Positions 1 to 14,000 of a DNA stretch of 64,000 bases are shown in pieces. The stretch is from Agapanthus africanus (taxonomy: Eukaryota; Streptophyta; Magnoliopsida; Asparagales; Amaryllidaceae). Below the pieces are notes generated by a model. It was not told where the DNA came from. It saw only the letters and a program-made list of their open reading frames with translations, and ran no database searches. A program made the translations under genes and the position numbers. How positions within the stretch are numbered: position 1 is the stretch's first letter; every line of letters starts with the position of its first letter. The stretch is from NCBI GenBank assembly GCA_030015575.1, contig CM057338.1, positions 634,934,189 through 634,998,188 on the forward strand, given 5' to 3'.

Positions 1-1735
1 TTAGGAAGCATTTCCAATTATGAGTAACCTGAAAGAGAAGCAAGTTCTCTTAATCATTACTATCAACTGAACACCATACACAAGTATCTACATCTTCGAT
101 CACTTTGAAGAATCCCGATACTTGTGACACCTGGTTCTCCACTCTATTCAAATACCAATAACTTCTCCAAATTCGGACCCTGCGTTTCCACGAAACACCT
201 GTCTAAAAACTAGAGAAGTCATAAGTAAAATGAATGTAGTACGAGGACCAACCCCTCTGTCCTGATGGACCCTGGACAACATACAATACTCTGTATAAGT
301 CCCTTGAGTCTGAAAACTCATTCACTGTGTGTCGTAGGTTGAAAACTGTACTTATGGTTAAGAAGAATTACACCGCTGTTCAATGCTCCTTACCTAACCA
401 TCCACTGATATAGGTAAATGTCGTAGACATAATTTCAGAAAGGTATATCTCACTCTATGAAAATAGACGTACAGATACATCGATTTGAAATTGGTGCATA
501 ACGGCGGATATTCAAAACCAAATACTTGCCGTCCGGCAAATAACCCAGGTGACTTCCTCAAATATCACTGATTACAACGAATCCCGATATAATGAGGACA
601 ATCACCTAATTCCCAATAGCTTACTCCCACTCATCATCTGTAAAACCATACAGATGTGAGAATCATACCTGGCAAATACATACCCTGGAGCAAGTGTCCA
701 ATCGGGAAATCAGTTTTCTTTTAACAGTACACAGTTGAACCTGAAACATTGAAATGTTTCGATGGGGTATCCTGGTATTCCTAGTAATGCCTCTACCATT
801 ATCCAGATTCACAACTATAACCGTATAATTCTTTGCCACCTCTCCAAATCCCTTCATATGTCTTTAGTCATTACCTTCTGTACACCCCTTTGGGCCAAAT
901 GGTTTTCTTCCTTCCCTACCGTTCGGCACCAGCCTATGGTTTGGAAGAAGACTATCCAATAAGCATAATGGGTGTACTGTCCTAGTCCTAGGAACACTCG
1001 CAATGCGAGAGAAGGTGAAGATAAAAGACACCTGAATGTACTTTATTCCTATTTCTCCTGAACCAGGATCCATCCCCGAACTGGAACAAGTTCCTTTCGA
1101 GTTCGTATATAACCATACGATGGAATATTCAAAAAACTGTGGATCTTCGTAGTGATACGGAGTGTCCTGGAGAAATACAAAGGTGATTTTAGGATTGGCG
1201 AAGAAATACCTGGTTTGGTCGTGAATATCTGTTGCAATTTACTTTGCCCTCTTACTAATCCCTTACTTTGTCTGAACTTAATACCTTCTGCACACCATCG
1301 TTATGCTAATTGGTTTTCTTCATTCCCTACCGGTCGGCACCAGCCTAAGGTTTGGAAGAAGACAATCCAATTTGCGTAATAGGTGTACTACCCCTAAACC
1401 AAGGAGTACTCGTAACCTGAGAGAGGGTAAAAGGAAAAGACAACTGAATAATCCTATACGTTTTCTCCAGAACCGGAAACCATCCTCGAATAAATTCTTT
1501 CGAGTTCGTATCTAACCATACGATGGTTTTGTCCAATGGAAGTGGACGTTCGTAGTAAAACGGGGTGTCCTGGAGAAAAGGGTAAAAGTAGGAGTGGCAA
1601 TGAGGTTTGCAACTCTGACAATCCAAAAGCCAGTGTTAAGAAGGTTCGGTTAATTTGGTCACTGAGTCAAAGTCTTAGGGTCGGGTCAATGGTCGCTGCC
1701 AAAGAGAGAGAGAAAAGAAACACTCAGCGTGCACT
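1..1735 (-). pseudogene. Eroded pol-like region of copia E
   Basis: Homologous to the interior of C at about 52735-54480 and of B at about 28490-29950, but with no open frame longer than about 120 codons, and the longer ones lie in unrelated frames. Where pol should begin, the start codon present in D (42812-42814) is replaced by ATT. It includes an imperfect internal duplication (about 890-1180 and 1290-1580) also seen in C. Its pol origin is inferred through C, where short pol motifs can be matched. No function can be assigned. Confidence 0.6.
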
Positions 1736-3923
1736 CTAACCTAGATCAGAATGGTTACCAATTTATCTAATCTGGAATCCTCCCACTGTACCTCAAATTC
1801 TCCTCCAAACCTGAAAGAAGAATTAGTCGGGGTCACCCGAGGAGTAAACTAACTCATCAGTGGGAATCGGGATCCAACTCTCATCGCATGATAACGTGAC
1901 GGAATCCGCTCACGTCATCACACTCCAGAAGGTATGCGCATATCTGGCAAGTTTCAGTTCTTTTGAAACTCCCGATGTGATTTCTGCCCCATGCTCTGAT
2001 GACCTTGACTAAGGCCAACAAATCATAAGTCACATGTCAAGTTCTACCCGTCATTGTCCAGGTTGATTTGAACCCACCCGTACAAGCCCTTGACTAAGGC
2101 CAACAAGGCTATACGACTGTCCCAAACCAACGCATCTATCTATGCAGCATATGAATACCCAATAGCTACCAAACACTGTGCCTTGACTAAGGCCAACAAA
2201 CACAGCTTGAATACTATTGACTACCCATATGAAACGACGGAGGGCTACGAATGGTTTCTGGCGAAAACCTTTAACGTAGTGAACTTGATATCGTTGAAGG
2301 AACGGATAGCTTTTTAGAAAATATAGTGACGAAAACCTTTACTAAAGAGGTCACTCCCTGTGAAGGGATCTCGGCTCTTTCCCCGTAGAATGAGGTGCAG
2401 GATATTCCCACTGAATACCACGATGCAAAGCAAAAGCAATCGGCTATAGTGAAGTTAATGCCCTGACGCAAACTTCTGTCCAAGGGGTCACTCCCGGTGA
2501 AGGGATCTCGGCCCTTGCCTCGTCGACTGAGGAGCAGGATATTCCAAATGAATACCACGATGCAAAACAAAAGTGAACGTCCTTGCAATAACAGCTTTTT
2601 GAAAAGTGTTCCAACAACATCAGAATAGGTTTGTTTAACTTGCATTGATCCGAATCAACGCAGTCCCATCAATTGATCACACCACAAAGAACGAAAATAT
2701 ACTGATGTACGTATATGCCATCCGCATTCGCCACTGGGTCCCGTCATTACCCGTTAGGTTAGCTTACTAACGACAGAGCGGGGACTGGACTAGCGCGGAT
2801 GCAAAACATATACAACATCTACTAATATATATACCAATATATTATATTTCGCTCAAGGCGTGAATAAAATGCAACATCACAGAAATGTACAGCATCACAG
2901 AACAATACAGATATCTGGGATCCCCGGGTTTCACAGAGCCACTACTGAAACCCGACGTTCCCCTGGTCGTGTGGATAGCCTGTGCAATGAAATCCTAGAC
3001 CCCTACGGGCGCGGCAAGTCACCCGCCAAAACCTGAAGCGAGGCAGCCCCTTTCAGCACCGTGAATGGACCACCCAGCACTTCACGGAATCCGGTAACTT
3101 GGGCACCCCTCCTGGGTCAACCTGTACCCCCTACGAGTGCGGCGAATAGCCCGCCAATCCTAGAGTGAAGCCCCCTCCGCGGGGCAATCCTAGTACAGAA
3201 AGTAAAATATACATACAACGGGTACATCGACCGCAACCAGGTCGTGCCCCAAAATAATAATACAAACAGGCAGTGACGGCAGTCCACATGTCGGACGCTC
3301 GCCCCGCAATATCAAATGTACATAATACAACCACAACTGTACTAGTATTGCACCCAGGCTATCCCCCACGACCGATCCGCAACATCACAGCAAATACATA
3401 GAACATCAACGTGAAAGTCACGTTCGCAAATCCGTCTAACCGGGCTATAGCAGTTAGACCGGATTTACCGATCGAGTGACATTCACGGTCGCAGATATAA
3501 TGTAAATACTGTGAAAAATGTGTTTAAAAAATTTCCGATTGATCAAACAATTAACAAGTGGGCCCCAAAGAAAACTGTAGCACTCACAGAAACAATTGGC
3601 CCAACTTTAATATTCCAAAGCCCATATTTTAAGCCCAGAAGGCCTCTTTAAAAAAATGGTGAAGTGATGTGAATAGTGCGCGGCGGAAGGGCCGCACAAA
3701 GGTGGTTTTCGCGGCGGTTCCGCGCTCCAACTGTGGAGTTACTTCATCAAATTTTTACAGAACTCTTAGATTATCCAGTACATCAATATTTTACAACCTG
3801 AAAAAATTTTCGAGACTGAAAAATTTCAACAGAAACTGTCGTGGGTAAAATGCAGTTTTGGAACTTTTTGATCGATCGGAAATGCAAACACATTACACAA
3901 AGCTAGACTAAGTTAATGGGGAG
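1736..3923 (-). other. 5' leader of copia E
   Basis: A non-coding leader of about 2.2 kb between primer site and the pol-like relic. In element order it holds a GC-rich stem-loop (3659-3747), two copies of the duplicated ~90-nt module (2481-2572, 2341-2436), three short hairpins about 90 nt apart (near 2180, 2087, 2000), and a pyrimidine tract ending in CAG (sense) at 1689-1725. All these have counterparts in B, C and D. No credible reading frame is seen. Confidence 0.75.
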
Positions 3924-3935
3924 GCTCTGATACCA
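3924..3935 (-). other. Primer-binding site of copia E (initiator tRNA-Met)
   Basis: GCTCTGATACCA on the plus strand is the complement of TGGTATCAGAGC, the usual copia site for initiator tRNA-Met, one base from the LTR. It fixes the element orientation as minus. Confidence 0.93.
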
Positions 3936-3936
3936 C

Positions 3937-6156
3937 TGTAAGTGCACGGCAGCGCCCCGGCCGTCAATCCGACGCCGGAAGGCGGAAGCGGTGATAAACT
4001 TAAATTTTGCGGACTTTGCAAACCGGCACCACCGCGCACTAAACTCCGGATCGTAACCATTAACAAGTCTAGCTAACCAATAAGAAAGGGAAGAGATGTA
4101 TACCGACGATCCAAGTCCTCCGGTCTTCATCTCCACTCCGATCTCCTCGCGGGATCTCCGTCCGTCTCCTCCTCGTCGGAAAGGGGCACCACATCGCCTG
4201 TAGCTTTTACGGGCTCCCACCTCAATACCGAGGCAACTCGGGCGCGAAGCTGGCGAATCGACGCGTCCAAGATTTGCTGTAGGAATATAGTGTAGAGGCT
4301 ACTTGTCTCTTTGGGGTTTGTTGCCTTTGGATGGAGGAATGAACATGATATGAACTTGGGGATTTTTGAGGCAATGAAAAATGATATGAATCAATAATTT
4401 TCCACACCCTCACCAAAAATGAAGTGAACCATCATCCTTCCCTAATGTGGCCGGCCAAGTCATTTGTATGAAAATGGAGGGAGGAAAACAACTAAGGGAG
4501 GTGAGTGTAGGATCAATGGAAGAGGTGAGCACATCCAAAGTCAAAGAAACATCAACCATACTTTTTCCTCCATACCCTTTCCAATTCAATCAAATCTCAA
4601 AAAGCAAAAGCATGGTTGAAAAAGCAAAGATTTTTATCATATCAAACCCTTTTGCAAGAAAACCCCTCCACAAATGTAATTTGCAAAACTGCAAATTACC
4701 TCCTCCATCGAAAAAGTCCGGCCGGGAAAGAACAAAGGAAAACCGGCCGGAACGGAATGCAAACTGGCAACTCCAGAAAACTGGTCCCGTAATAAATTAC
4801 AGGAAAACCCCAATACTGTGCATACACACCCGCATCTGTATTCCGTCCGGATACAAATGCAAAGAGACAAAATCTACACTGTACTAAACTAAGACCAGCT
4901 TAAGCCAAAGCCGGCTAGTTAAATCCGTCCGATCCTGATCCGTGCAATACCGCACGTATCTGATCCAACCCTGCCATATAACCATACGGCTACCAGTACA
5001 AACCGTCCGATCCTGATCCGTGCAATACCGCACGTATCTGATCGGACCCTGCCATATCTCCATACGGCCTCTACAGCGTTTCGCCCGAAAGCTGAGTAAC
5101 AGAAAGTGTGGTGGACTCTAAAGACTCGTCAATACTATGGCTGTGGATTTAACCACTAGCACGTCAGAGGTATAAGCCAATACGTAACGGGCCACCAGCT
5201 ATTGACTAAAAGGGACGTCGATGAGCGAACTCATCCTGACACCCTACTGAGCCTGTCAGTGACAATATCCGTGCAGTCCGGTCCGTTCGTCTATGAGTAT
5301 CGCATGGCGGGCCTAGGGGGTTGGTAAAAGTCAGACCCCCAAAAGCGGTACAAGTCGTGTCGGAGTGTAGCCCAGAACACCCTGAGATACTACTGGAATA
5401 CCTACCAGTAAATCTCCTTGCCTTGGCCAAGGACTTTGTGTAATGGCTCTCCTAGACACAGCACGACCTCACCCCCAATACCGGGAGAGACGAACCCCTG
5501 AAGATACGCTCACTGCCTCCATGTGGCTCGGGACTGTACCCAACTAAAACCTGTTTGCACGACTCCTTTGAGCCGTGGTAGGGTAGTAATCAAAGTACAG
5601 TGGGAACTCACACGAGACAAATGACGATCCCCAGGTCGATGAACTAACCTGCACACATGTCACCAGGGAACTGCCATCTGACGTCTGGTATATGACCAAC
5701 TAGCATGTTCCCGGCGAGTCCTGTCCGGTGTACTCATAACCCAATGAGCACCTGTATACATCTTAGGTGATCCAACTGACACCAGTGGCTTGTGAGACCG
5801 GCCACCGCCCCTCGTCGGGGTCTCGACTGTATACACTAGTCTACTAATGGAGTATCGATGCCCAGTCTCGAAACTCCCACGACTAGGGACCTTTTAAGGA
5901 TAAGCTTATAGACCCCCAGCTCCCACTTATATGATCGCCCTCATACTGCTGGTGGTCAAGCAAGAATCCTAGGGGCTCTATCAACGTGTAATAGCGACGT
6001 GTCATGTCACCTAAAGCAGTACACGATGATAAAGGTAAACCAGATAGCATACTATCATCTCGAGTAAGACTGTCCTACCGGGATAGGTCCTCCCTCAATC
6101 ATTACAATCACGTACCTGTGACCTAATAATTGACTCTGAGGGCACTATCTCCAACA
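3937..6156 (-). repeat. 5' LTR of copia E (2220 bp)
   Basis: Starts TGTAAGTGCACGG and ends ATCTCCAACA on the plus strand, so in element sense it runs TGTTGGAGAT...CACTTACA with TG/CA ends. It is similar in length and sequence to the two C LTRs. It contains two direct copies of a ~47-bp dyad-bearing unit (4926-4972, 5004-5050). The antisense reading frame at 4447-4887 is not a gene. Confidence 0.92.
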
Positions 6157-6161
6157 CCTAG

Positions 6162-8033
6162 ACTACTTGTTTTAGCAACTCAAGTTCTCTAGTTGCTCCA
6201 CTTGACATATTGTGAGGAGCTAGAGCCATGGATCACATCTCTCAGGTGGATCATTTATGACTAAAGAGGACCAGAGAACAAGCTCGATCCTGGAAAACCG
6301 ATGGAGCAGGAAAAGAAGATCAAGCATGTTCAAGGTGGCCACTTGGAGCTAACAAAGAGGAAAGAAGACCGAAGGACTTGGATCGTTTTGTGAGACTTCT
6401 TTCATAGTAGTTAGTTCATCTCATTTAGTTTTGCTAGATAGGTTTATGGAAAGATCCGGGTTAAAGGTTATTCTAGTGCCATGTTCTAATCGTTAGAAAA
6501 ATTTTTGTTCCGCATTTGGCCATGGTAGTTGGCCGAGACACCAGCATAATTTTTCATGGTATCAGAGCCAGCCCATAAACCCTACACTACCAAGTTTAAA
6601 CAATGTTAAAATAACGAAACCGAAATAACTCCGTAACATTGAAACCAAACTTCATGTTTCTGTCGATTTTTCAGAGGCTTCAAAATTTTTTTTAAGCAAG
6701 TGCAGAGTGATCCTTTCACTATGAGATGTACCCAGAACAAAAACGATATAATTCTACCAAGTTTTGGCCAGCCACACCCTTAAAAAATCTGGCCTCACCG
6801 GTTTTCTTGTGGTGGATTGCATCGTGTTTTGGTCAGTGTTCTTATCTCGTGGAGTTTGGGTTTCAGGTGTTGTTTGATTTTTGTCCAAGTTTGATGTTCT
6901 GTTGTTTTTCAGTTTGGGGAAATTTGGAGTGTTTCGAAATCGTTATATTTTAACAACTGTTTAATTGTTTTCAGTACTTAGATTAGCATCTGCGACCGTG
7001 AATGTCATTTGATCGGAAAACCCGTCTATCTGCTATATGTCCTTTTAGACGAGTTTGCGAACATGACATTCACGTTGATATTCTGTGCTTGTGTCGATAT
7101 TGTGGTTGGATTGTCATGGTGGATAGCCAGTGGTGCAATGATTTAGTACAGTTTGTATTCATTTGTACATTTGTTATTGCGGGGCGAGCTCCGACATGCG
7201 GACTGCTGCCTTTGCCGGATTGTATATTATTTGTTTGGGGCACGACCGGGGTGAGGTCGATGACACCATTTGTACATATTATTTTCATTTTCTGTACTAG
7301 GATTACCCCACGGTGGAGTGCACGAATAGTCGGGTTCTAGAAGACAAAAAGCCCACATCTCATGGCGTTGAGATAGAGGGGGCTTCATTCTAGAATTGGC
7401 GGGCTATTCGCCGCACTCGTAGGGGTATAGGATGACCGACGGTGGGGTGTCCAAGTTACCGGATTCCGTGAAGTGCTGGGTAGCCCATTCACTTTGTTGA
7501 AGGGGGTTGCCTCACTTCTGGGATTGGCGGGTAACTTGCCGCGCTCGTAGGGGTCTAGGTTTTCATTACACAGGCTATCCACACGACCGGGAACGTCGAG
7601 TTTTATTTGCGGCTCTAAGAAAGCCCGGGGCTCTAAAATTATCCACCTTTCTGTATTGTTGGCTGAGATTCTGTGATGTTGCTTATTATCCTGCCTGGGA
7701 CGAATGTTATATATACTTATATATATACTAGTAGATGTTGTATATGTTTTGCACCCGCGCTAGTCCATCCCCCGCTCTGTCGTTAGTTAAGTAACCTAAT
7801 GGGTGATGATGGGGCCCCGTGGCGAATGCGGATGGCATATACGTACATCGTATTTTCGTTCTTTTCTGGAGTGATAGGATTAAACTGATGGGACCGCAAT
7901 AATTTTTATTAATGCAAGAAAATAAATCTAAAAGATGTTGGAAAAAATTTCGAAAAACTATAACTATATTATTTCGCTTTGCATAGTGGTATTCGATCAT
8001 GAATATCCAGCACCTCATTCCAGGAGGCAAGAG
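6162..8033 (+). mobile_element. Copia fragment G: LTR end, primer site and leader
   Basis: Remnant of an older plus-strand Angela-type element. The 3' end of its 5' LTR lies at 6162-6556, followed by TGGTATCAGAGC at 6557-6568 and about 1.46 kb of leader. Leader blocks match C, for example CTGCGACCGTGAATGTCA near 6990 (C: ~50920) and GGTGATGA...CGAATGCGGATGGCATATACGTAC near 7800-7850 (C: ~51720-51760). It stops at 8033 inside the module that is duplicated in other leaders, where F begins. The rest of its LTR lies left of E and its body presumably right of F, both outside the window. Reading frames inside it are not genes. Confidence 0.8.
6557..6568 (+). other. Primer-binding site of fragment G
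   Basis: TGGTATCAGAGC directly after the LTR end TTTTCA (6551-6556), showing plus-strand orientation. Confidence 0.9.
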
Positions 8034-9781
8034 TGTTAGTAATATGTATGCCCTAGAGGCCATTACTGTACATACGATGTTTATTGTAGTGGATACTTGG
8101 ACATATATAGGGAGGACTTTCTTGCTCGACATGATAGTATGCTATCTGGTTGCTCTTTATCTTAACATGTACACTTATTATCTCTCTATTACATGTTGAT
8201 AAAGCCCTTAGGATGAGTACTTGAATACCAGGATTATGATGCAGATCATACTAGCGGGGCTGAGGTTGTCGGTAAGTACATCCTTTAATAGTTCCTAGTC
8301 GTGGGAGTATCGAGATGGGGCATCGATATTCCAGAGTAGACTAGCGTATACGCTTCTCGACCCAAATGACGGGCGATGGATGATCCATATCCATTGGTGT
8401 TTGACATCAGAGATGGTATACGGGTGCTTAGTGGAGACTGGGCACACTGAACGGACTCGCCGAGAACTCCTAGATGGTATTATACTTATCGTTAGATAAC
8501 AGTTCTCTGGTGACACTGGTACATGTTAGTTTGTCAACCCGAAATCGTCATAGAGTCTTGTGTGATTCCCACTGTTCTTTGAATTCCACTTTACCATGTT
8601 CAAGTGATCGTGCAAAACGGTGGTTTTTGGGTACAGTCGTGAGTCACATGGAGGCAATGAGTGATAGGAGCGGATTCGTCTCTCCCGGTATTGGGGGTTG
8701 ATGTTGCGCTATGCTCGATTGGCCGTAACTGGAATTCCCTGGCCAGAGTTGCTGAGATTTATTGGTAAGTGTTGTCAGTAGTTTCTCGAACCGTTATGGA
8801 TCTCACATCGGCATGACTTATCAGGCTATTGGGGTTTGACATTTTACCACCCCCCGGCAGTGATATGTGACATATCTGACGAAGAGAGCGGACTGTACTC
8901 TAGTGTTACTTGATGGATTCGCAGGAGTATGAGCAGGCTTGCTTGTTGATCTTCTGATCGCTCAATACCCGGGTAGCCGCTGCGATTAGCAGACCGCTTG
9001 CGGCTTATGGATGGCTGATATGATCACCACCTACTGTCGGCGTATTGACGAGTCTTTAGAGTTCTACACAGAGGTTTCTAGGTTCAAGCGAAACGAAGAA
9101 GGTGCACATATGTGATATGTACAGGACCGAGATTAATACGCGTATGTGATACCGTATTCTATTCTCGCGATATGTGATATTGGTCGGATATTTGTGATAT
9201 AGCCGGGCTGTCGAATCAAGTGTTGATTCGACAAGTTGATACATTTGATATTAGTCGGTTATATGTGATATAGCCGGATTAGTAAATCAAGTGTTGATTT
9301 AATGATCTAACGTATAATTATATATTTGATATATTAATTTACATTAACTTATATTAGCTCACTTAAGATTTCTTTTTCTCACTTGTGTACACTTAGTATA
9401 TATGTGATATATATTAATGTACATCTTTTGTGTCATGCTAGATGCCACATGCTAAATGGGTGTATGAGACTCACACCATGCTTATAATAATATGAGATTT
9501 TATTTATTTAAAGTAATTCAATATTAGTTGGAAATTGTCATGCTTGGAAGTTTGGAGAAGCTTAAAGCAGCTTTGACTTAGTCAACTAGTTTTGTTTTAC
9601 TTGTAGATATTTATTAAGCTCACCATTATTGTTAGCCATGGTTTATTCTCTACATGAGTTAGTGTATGACATGAACTCACCCATGGTTGCTATTCTCACC
9701 TCATGAGTTTCATTCTCTTCTCTCTTCATCTTCTTCTTCATCAAGAGCTTAGCTCTCTAGGTTAATGGGAGATGAAGAAAA
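8034..9781 (+). repeat. 5' LTR of F, first part
   Basis: Begins TGTTAGTAATATGTATGCCC, close to the start of the D LTR (inverted, ending at 39531) and to the known Angela/BARE LTR start. An AT-rich stretch at about 9190-9310 holds two copies of AATCAAGTGTTGATT, a dyad also present twice in the D LTRs. It is interrupted after 9781 by element A. Confidence 0.88.
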
Positions 9782-11023
9782 TGTTAGGTCCACGTTACCC
9801 AACCCGGTCCTTCCGAGGAGGCGGAATAGGTAAAACAAAAATTTTTCCTAACTAGGTAACATGGACCGTACAAGAAGGATCGTTGCTAAACAAGAACTAA
9901 CAAATATTCTACAAGTTCTAACTACTGTGTAAAATGGTTATACCTTGGTCATGAACTCCTTCTCTTCTTGTTGTGGTTCTTCCTCTTTCTTGCTCCTTGT
10001 AGTTGCTTGAACGGATCCTCCTTGTCGTCTCCTCTTTGCCATAGATGGATCCACCCGAGGGTCTCGAAATTGAGCTCCAATCTCAACCTAGAGATGACTA
10101 AGGTGTTTGGTTTGCTAAACCTAATACATTAGATTGAGTTGAGAAGAGTGATGGTGGTTTTGTCTCAAAGGTTCATGATTTCCAACTCATGGAACACTTG
10201 AACCTTTAGAGAGGAAGAGGGAGAGCTTTTTTCATGAGAGAGAAAGAAGATGATAGAATGAGCTCTCATAATGCAACCATCCTCACAAAAGTGAGAATAA
10301 TGATAATAATAATAATAATAATAATTAAGTATGGTGATGGTCAGTTTCAATGACCATTATCATTTCATGCAATTATTTCTTTTTGTAAACAACAAGCAAG
10401 CAAAAGTCATATCCATGAAATGATAGCTACGAAATGATGATGGTCAACAAGTCCAAAATGGTCAACCGGTCAACAAAGTTAACAAGTCAACAAAAGTCAA
10501 ACTTTCAACTCAACTATGGCACAATAATACTTAATTAATATTATTAGTCATATATTATATTCTCATTACGGTTTAGAGAAAGGTCAACGGTCAACAAGTC
10601 AACCAAAACCAAATGGTCAACTACCCTAATGAGAATCCTCTGCCTCTGCCTCTGTCAACTGTGCAAACACACCCGCATTCGTGCTCCAAGGAACATGAAT
10701 ACACTGAGACAAAACCAATCCCAAAATAATTACTAGGATCTGGCTTAAACCAAAGCCCGCTAGTAACTACTGTCCGGACACCAAACGTGCACAAGTGCGC
10801 GGATGTGTACGAACCCCGTCGCAAAACCATGCAACCTCTACTCTGTTATGCCCAAAGGCGAGTAACCCTCTGTGTAGGACTCTAAAGGCTTGACACTACG
10901 CTGGCAGTGGGTTTATCCACAGGCTGCAAGCGGTACTATCTGTACGTAACGGTTCCTAGGTAGATGCTGATAAGAAGACTGATGAGGTGAACCCATCGAA
11001 CTCCTACTGAGCCTGAATGTGAC
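9782..11023 (-). repeat. 3' LTR of A, left part
   Basis: Starts TGTTAGGTCCACG at 9782, matching the A 5' LTR start at 48053. Interrupted by H at 11024 and resumes at 22911. It includes a short poly(AAT)-like run near 10304-10325, also present in the other LTR near 58690. Reading frames within it are not genes. Confidence 0.93.
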
Positions 11024-14000
11024 TGTCACGACCCGCAGGGTACGGAACGTGACTGGCACTTAAGTTTACGAACGTCTCAAGACATCCGTAAAATAAGTAA
11101 GCCAAAGCCCAGAAACCAAAACCAAATAAGCAAAAGAATGAAGGAAAACCAATCAATTGAAAGCGAGTTTATCAAATGAGTCACATCAAGCCTTTTTAAA
11201 AACAATATCAATTTTTCCGAAAATTTTGGCAGAGTCTCCTTTGTAAATACTGGCCCCCCAAAATGGGTACAACAAGAATATATATGAATCCAACAAATAT
11301 GGCATCCCCAAGCGGGAGCTAGCTCTTCGCTACAAGGCGGTCACAAATCCGACGCAATATAAAACAACAACATGCAAAATAATCATAAAGAAGCATGAGA
11401 AAACCGCACGTCGACTCAAGTGAGCTCGACCCCAAAATACAGCATAAAAGTCTACAAATCTCACAGTCTCATCTCTAGGTCAATATACAACAATACTGGT
11501 AGATACAGTAGATGGAGTACACTAGATACAAAGAATATACAAGGTGGTACAAAAATAATGATATAACCCACCTAAGAGCAAAACCTCGAGTCCAGGCAAA
11601 GGAGGCAAAAGAAGCAAGTGCGCCCGCCGCTACTGTACTGACGGAGCGGACCTGAAAAAGGCTGTGGCACAATGGGGGTGAGTTGCCAACTCGTGAGTAA
11701 TAAATAACATCTACACAGGCTATCGAATGCATGCACACAAGCATCCTAGCATCTAAAATACAGGTAAGGCAGGACACAATAGCAGGTATGTATGCAATAT
11801 GAATATACTAGCAGGTATGAATGCAATGCGAATCAACTCATGATCTGAGTGTGTAAGTATAAGAATCATGTTTTACCTTTAGGAATCTCTTTTGAAATAC
11901 CAGCACAATACCAATAGAATCAACAAGAACCGGTGTCCAGCAACGACACCTCAAAACTATCACAAATCTCATATATCCATGTCATAGTATCTCTGGCCTC
12001 AGCCATCCGGCTGACCCATCTCAATATCAATATCTCATCAACTCGCGGCCACGGTCGGTATCCTCTGGATATCCGCCGTCCCAAACAGTCACCGGTAGGT
12101 AATCCGCCCCCTGCCAGGCTCATCGTCAGCACCACGAGCTTCTTGCCCCGGGGTACCATACCGGGCCCACCATGTACCCGAGACGGTTCATCCAACTCCT
12201 CGAAATGGGTCTCGAAAACTACAGCAAACTCATGGTGGACGACACTTACATCACTAGAAAACCGCAATTTACATATTTTAAAAATATAATAAGTTTAGAA
12301 ATTTTGCGGCTTTCCCCCGAAATCCAGAAATATCATAAAATCTTAAGAAATCCTCATAAGTGCATATGTCAATGATAACGAATGCATATAGTATCAATAA
12401 TCAAGTTGCGATGTGTGATTAATAGATTAGGCATGAACAATTAATATGATAAAGTAGATGCACATGAATAGCAATCCTACGATTTCATTTTTAAGGAATT
12501 AAAACAATAGAGCAAGTTTAAGTATCAATTAGTGAAAGGTTTCAATTTAAAGGTTATCTAGTGTGGTGGCATGGCAATTACCACGGTGTGTGTGTAAGCA
12601 TGAATAGTGCTCGTGCTGCATATAAAAACCCTGGCAATGGTGCAGGTGTCCGATAAAATGGGTTCGTATATGTATGTCAATATAAGGCATGAATGTAGCA
12701 AATAATCATACAAGTATTACACTCCTAATTACTAAAATTACTAAGAATCTTTTTAAGCTACTAAAACTATCGGGCGACTTGCGCCATCCAACGATAGTCC
12801 CCCGTACATGTTACATCTACTCACCGAAATCCCTATCTAGTCACGTCCAATCACCGCTTTCCCCTTTCGTGCCGCGTATGACGTCTCCGCGACCGAACCT
12901 GGAATTTACATCAATACCAAACATAAGGTTACATACCATGAAATGACGCAAATCCCAAACGAAAATACCATAGTTCACAAGCTAGGGACAACGTGCACGA
13001 GGTGCGCGGAACACACGCGAAAATCGCAAAAACTAACTAAAATCGCCGATTTGGTCGCCCGGCAAAGCTAAAACCCGATCACTCAAACATCCGCACTCAC
13101 ACATCCTAAAAGTCATAGGATACGCTAAAAATGTCATCAAGACATCGCAAATACATCACCACAAAAATTTAATAAAAACTAGTAAGCACAAAAGACTTCC
13201 AAAATCGTGCAAACTTCGCGGATTTGCGATAAAGTGCACACAACTTCGCGCAAACACCCAAGTTAACCATAGATAGCCACTACACAAATTTCCAACACAC
13301 TAGCAATGCTTAAAAACCTAATTTCCATAAACAAATCCTTTCTTGATTTTTTTTATAATTAGCAATACAATCAAAATTTCACACTAGATTAACTTAGATT
13401 AGCATAATTGAAGCCACTTATGCAAGGTAAGCTCATTGATTAGGTTAGTATAACAACTAGATAACAAAATAACCTAATAATGGTTTTCTAAACCCTAGTT
13501 TAATTTCAACCATGAACTTTTAAAAATCTAGAATGAAGCTAACACTAAATTAACACTAAAACAATTTAATTTAAGAAACTTAACCAAAAGAATTTAATTA
13601 GGAAGAATTTATACCTCAACTAGAGATCTAGCAAGAACAATTTGCCTCCAAAGATGCCTCCTTTCTCCAAGATTTAAACTAAAGTGGGTGTGAGAAGAGA
13701 TGGATTAAGGTTTTGTGTTGAAATAGTGAAGGATTTGTTGATTTTTGTTGAATTTTGATGCAATTTTCTTGAAGAAAACGAGAGAAAAGAGAAGGAAAAA
13801 TAATGGAAGGGGGGGCTGCTCTCGGCCAGAAAAAAAGGAGAGGGGAGAAGGGTGTGGGCTTGCTAAATCTTTCATCAAGTCAAAGCCATTTCATATCCAA
13901 AGTACACCATACCTTAATTACAATATTTTAATCCTTTTCAAAACAAATCATTCACAATTGTTAAAGTCAAATGGAGGGTGATGGGGCTGTTACAGCAGTG

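Larger units (their letters stand above)
1..6156 (-). mobile_element. Copia element E (Angela-type), non-autonomous, 5' part only
   Basis: A minus-strand Ty1/copia element whose 5' LTR (3937-6156), primer site and leader lie in the window and whose 3' part is cut off by the left edge. It matches copia C (48278-58389) closely in LTR and interior, so the two are one family. The interior has no long reading frame. Bases 1-1735 align by eye with the eroded pol-like region of C (position 1 corresponds to about 54470 in C, inverted). The right boundary is CCAACA at 6151-6156; the expected 5-bp duplication would be CCTAG (6157-6161), but its partner is outside the window. It sits in the LTR of fragment G. 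The LTR, primer site and homology to C are seen directly; trans-mobilisation is inferred. Confidence 0.88.

Noticed and set aside
2271-2645. 124-codon frame on the minus strand in E
   Set aside because: It spans the duplicated leader module and is broken in the equivalent regions of B, C and D.
4447-4887. 146-codon frame as a host gene
   Set aside because: It lies inside the LTR of E, antisense to the element, and is not conserved as a frame in the C LTRs.
7002-7340. 112-codon frame as a gene
   Set aside because: It lies in the leader of fragment G, matches non-coding leader in C, and has no recognisable domain.
10304-10325. AAT microsatellite as a distinct feature of interest
   Set aside because: A short simple repeat within the A LTR, shared with the other LTR near 58690 and different only in length.
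13745-13981. Small frame repeated at 22169-22453, possible LTR-encoded protein
   Set aside because: Present only because both H LTRs carry the same sequence; low-complexity Arg/Lys-rich content and different ends in the two copies.
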